Both the position numbers and the translations under genes were made by a program. Shown in pieces: positions 6,859 through 7,294 of a DNA stretch of 7,294 bases; the stretch's first letter is position 1; each line of letters opens with the position of its first letter. Source of the DNA: Clostridia bacterium (GTDB lineage: Bacteria > Bacillota > Clostridia > Oscillospirales > CAG-272). The stretch is from assembly GCA_017456685.1 (NCBI GenBank), contig JAFTIV010000093.1:1-7294 (forward strand), given 5' to 3'. Below the pieces are notes generated by a model. It was not told where the DNA came from and did not search any database. It saw nothing but the letters and a program-made list of their open reading frames with translations.

Positions 6859-6885
6859 AAAAGCGAGTGCTAAGCACTCGCTTTT
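6859..6885 (-). terminator. Terminator hairpin after the upstream regulator-like gene
   Basis: A perfect 12-bp stem, AAAAGCGAGTGC paired with GCACTCGCTTTT, with a TAA/TTA loop, begins one base beyond the stop codon at 6887-6889. On the minus strand the T run is only the four T of the stem end, followed by CAAAC, so termination may be less efficient than at the two other terminators here. Confidence 0.75.
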
Positions 6886-6886
6886 A

Positions 6887-7294
6887 TTATATTTGCCATT
6901 CTCCTGCATATTTTTCAAGCTCTTTGGTTATTTCTATAAATCTTTCATTTGTTCTTAAAAAATCAAATTGTGGTTCTTTGTAGAATTGAAGAAGACGGTA
7001 TGCGGAATTGAATTTGCTATCAAGATGAATAGCTGGTATTTCTGTTCTACCCTTGAAAAGAAGTGAGGAAAACTTAAATTCCTTACACGCCATATATTCT
7101 ATAAATTTAATTGCATGGGTTGCGCTAAGCTCAATATACGAAAGAGCTTGCTTCTCATCATTTTGTCTTGCACTGTGACTTGCTAAAACCTTGTATGAAT
7201 CGCAAAGAGTTTCATTATAAAAGCCATAGTCCTCGGCTTCAAAAATCAATTTTATAAAATCGATTTGTTTTTTCACGAGCTCTGCTCTTTCATC
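6887..7294 (-). CDS. C-terminal part of a probable Xre/TPR-type regulator (5' end outside the window)
   Basis: The last 135 residues of a protein whose reading frame stays open to the right edge. A GTG at 7274-7276 is in frame but is not a likely start, since the frame continues upstream with no ribosome binding site. What can be seen is a TPR-like helical region: EAEDYGFYNETL, then KQALSYIELSATHAIKF, then SAYRLLQFYKEPQFDFLRTN, ending ERFIEITKELEKYA. These blocks resemble the C-terminal half of a common clostridial family with an N-terminal Xre HTH, in which an EEDYGFYN-like block and a final FD.IR...RF.....KL.KYA block recur. That resemblance is from memory, and the HTH itself lies outside the window. 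It may be a tandem paralogue of the regulator at 5713-6723, although the C-terminal ends of the two differ. Confidence 0.68.
   Translation of the reverse strand, partial: DERAELVKKQIDFIKLIFEAEDYGFYNETLCDSYKVLASHSARQNDEKQALSYIELSATHAIKFIEYMACKEFKFSSLLFKGRTEIPAIHLDSKFNSAYRLLQFYKEPQFDFLRTNERFIEITKELEKYAGEWQI

Noticed and set aside
6683..6877. Short minus-strand frame of 64 codons overlapping the regulator's promoter and start
   Set aside because: It crosses the terminator, promoter and palindrome, has no ribosome binding site, and is out of frame with the well-supported regulator gene.
7274..7276. GTG as the start of the gene at the right edge
   Set aside because: The frame remains open through codons for DERAEL to the window edge, and no ribosome binding site precedes the GTG. 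The protein family blocks suggest a longer N-terminal part.
1..7294. CRISPR array, transposon ends, tRNA genes or phage genes
   Set aside because: I see no repeated spacers, terminal repeats with a transposase, cloverleaf-like sequence or phage proteins in the window.

Overview
The window is AT-rich, and every gene I can support lies on the minus strand. The gene content points to an anaerobic gut- or rumen-type member of Clostridia (Bacillota), probably near Lachnospiraceae or Ruminococcaceae. The reasons are: a GH3 beta-glucosidase with its domains in permuted order, a long (561-residue) clostridial-type glutamyl-tRNA synthetase next to a glutaminyl-tRNA synthetase, Xre regulators with helical-repeat C-termini, AGGAGG-type ribosome binding sites and sigma-A-like promoters. 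This placement is inferred from family resemblance. No rRNA or other marker is present to fix it.

Layout in the direction of transcription (high to low coordinates): (1) 7294-6887, the 3' part of a gene whose product looks like the C-terminal half of an Xre/TPR-type regulator, ending in a hairpin terminator at 6859-6885. (2) 6723-5713, a complete Xre-family HTH regulator with a TPR-like C-terminal domain. It has its own promoter, a 25-nt imperfect inverted repeat in its leader, and a 14-bp stem terminator that begins inside its stop codon. (3) 5584-2235, a two-gene operon gltX-glnS (11-nt gap, with the glnS ribosome binding site overlapping the gltX stop). It is driven by a strong extended -10 promoter and closed by a terminator at 2207-2229. 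(4) 2136-1, a GH3 glycosidase gene with its own promoter immediately after that terminator, running off the left edge of the window.

The four units appear independently transcribed, and each boundary that can be seen carries a terminator and a promoter in a short gap. gltX and glnS work together to charge tRNA-Glu and tRNA-Gln. The GH3 enzyme releases sugars from beta-linked oligosaccharides, probably in the cytoplasm. The two regulators' targets cannot be read from the window, although the inverted repeat in front of the complete one suggests autoregulation. There is no gene-free stretch over 300 bases. The longest gaps are 163 nt (6724-6886) and 128 nt (5585-5712). I see no mobile element, CRISPR array, tRNA, or clearly undescribed system. 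The most useful leads are the permuted glycosidase with an altered acid/base motif, the leader inverted repeat, and the tandem regulators.
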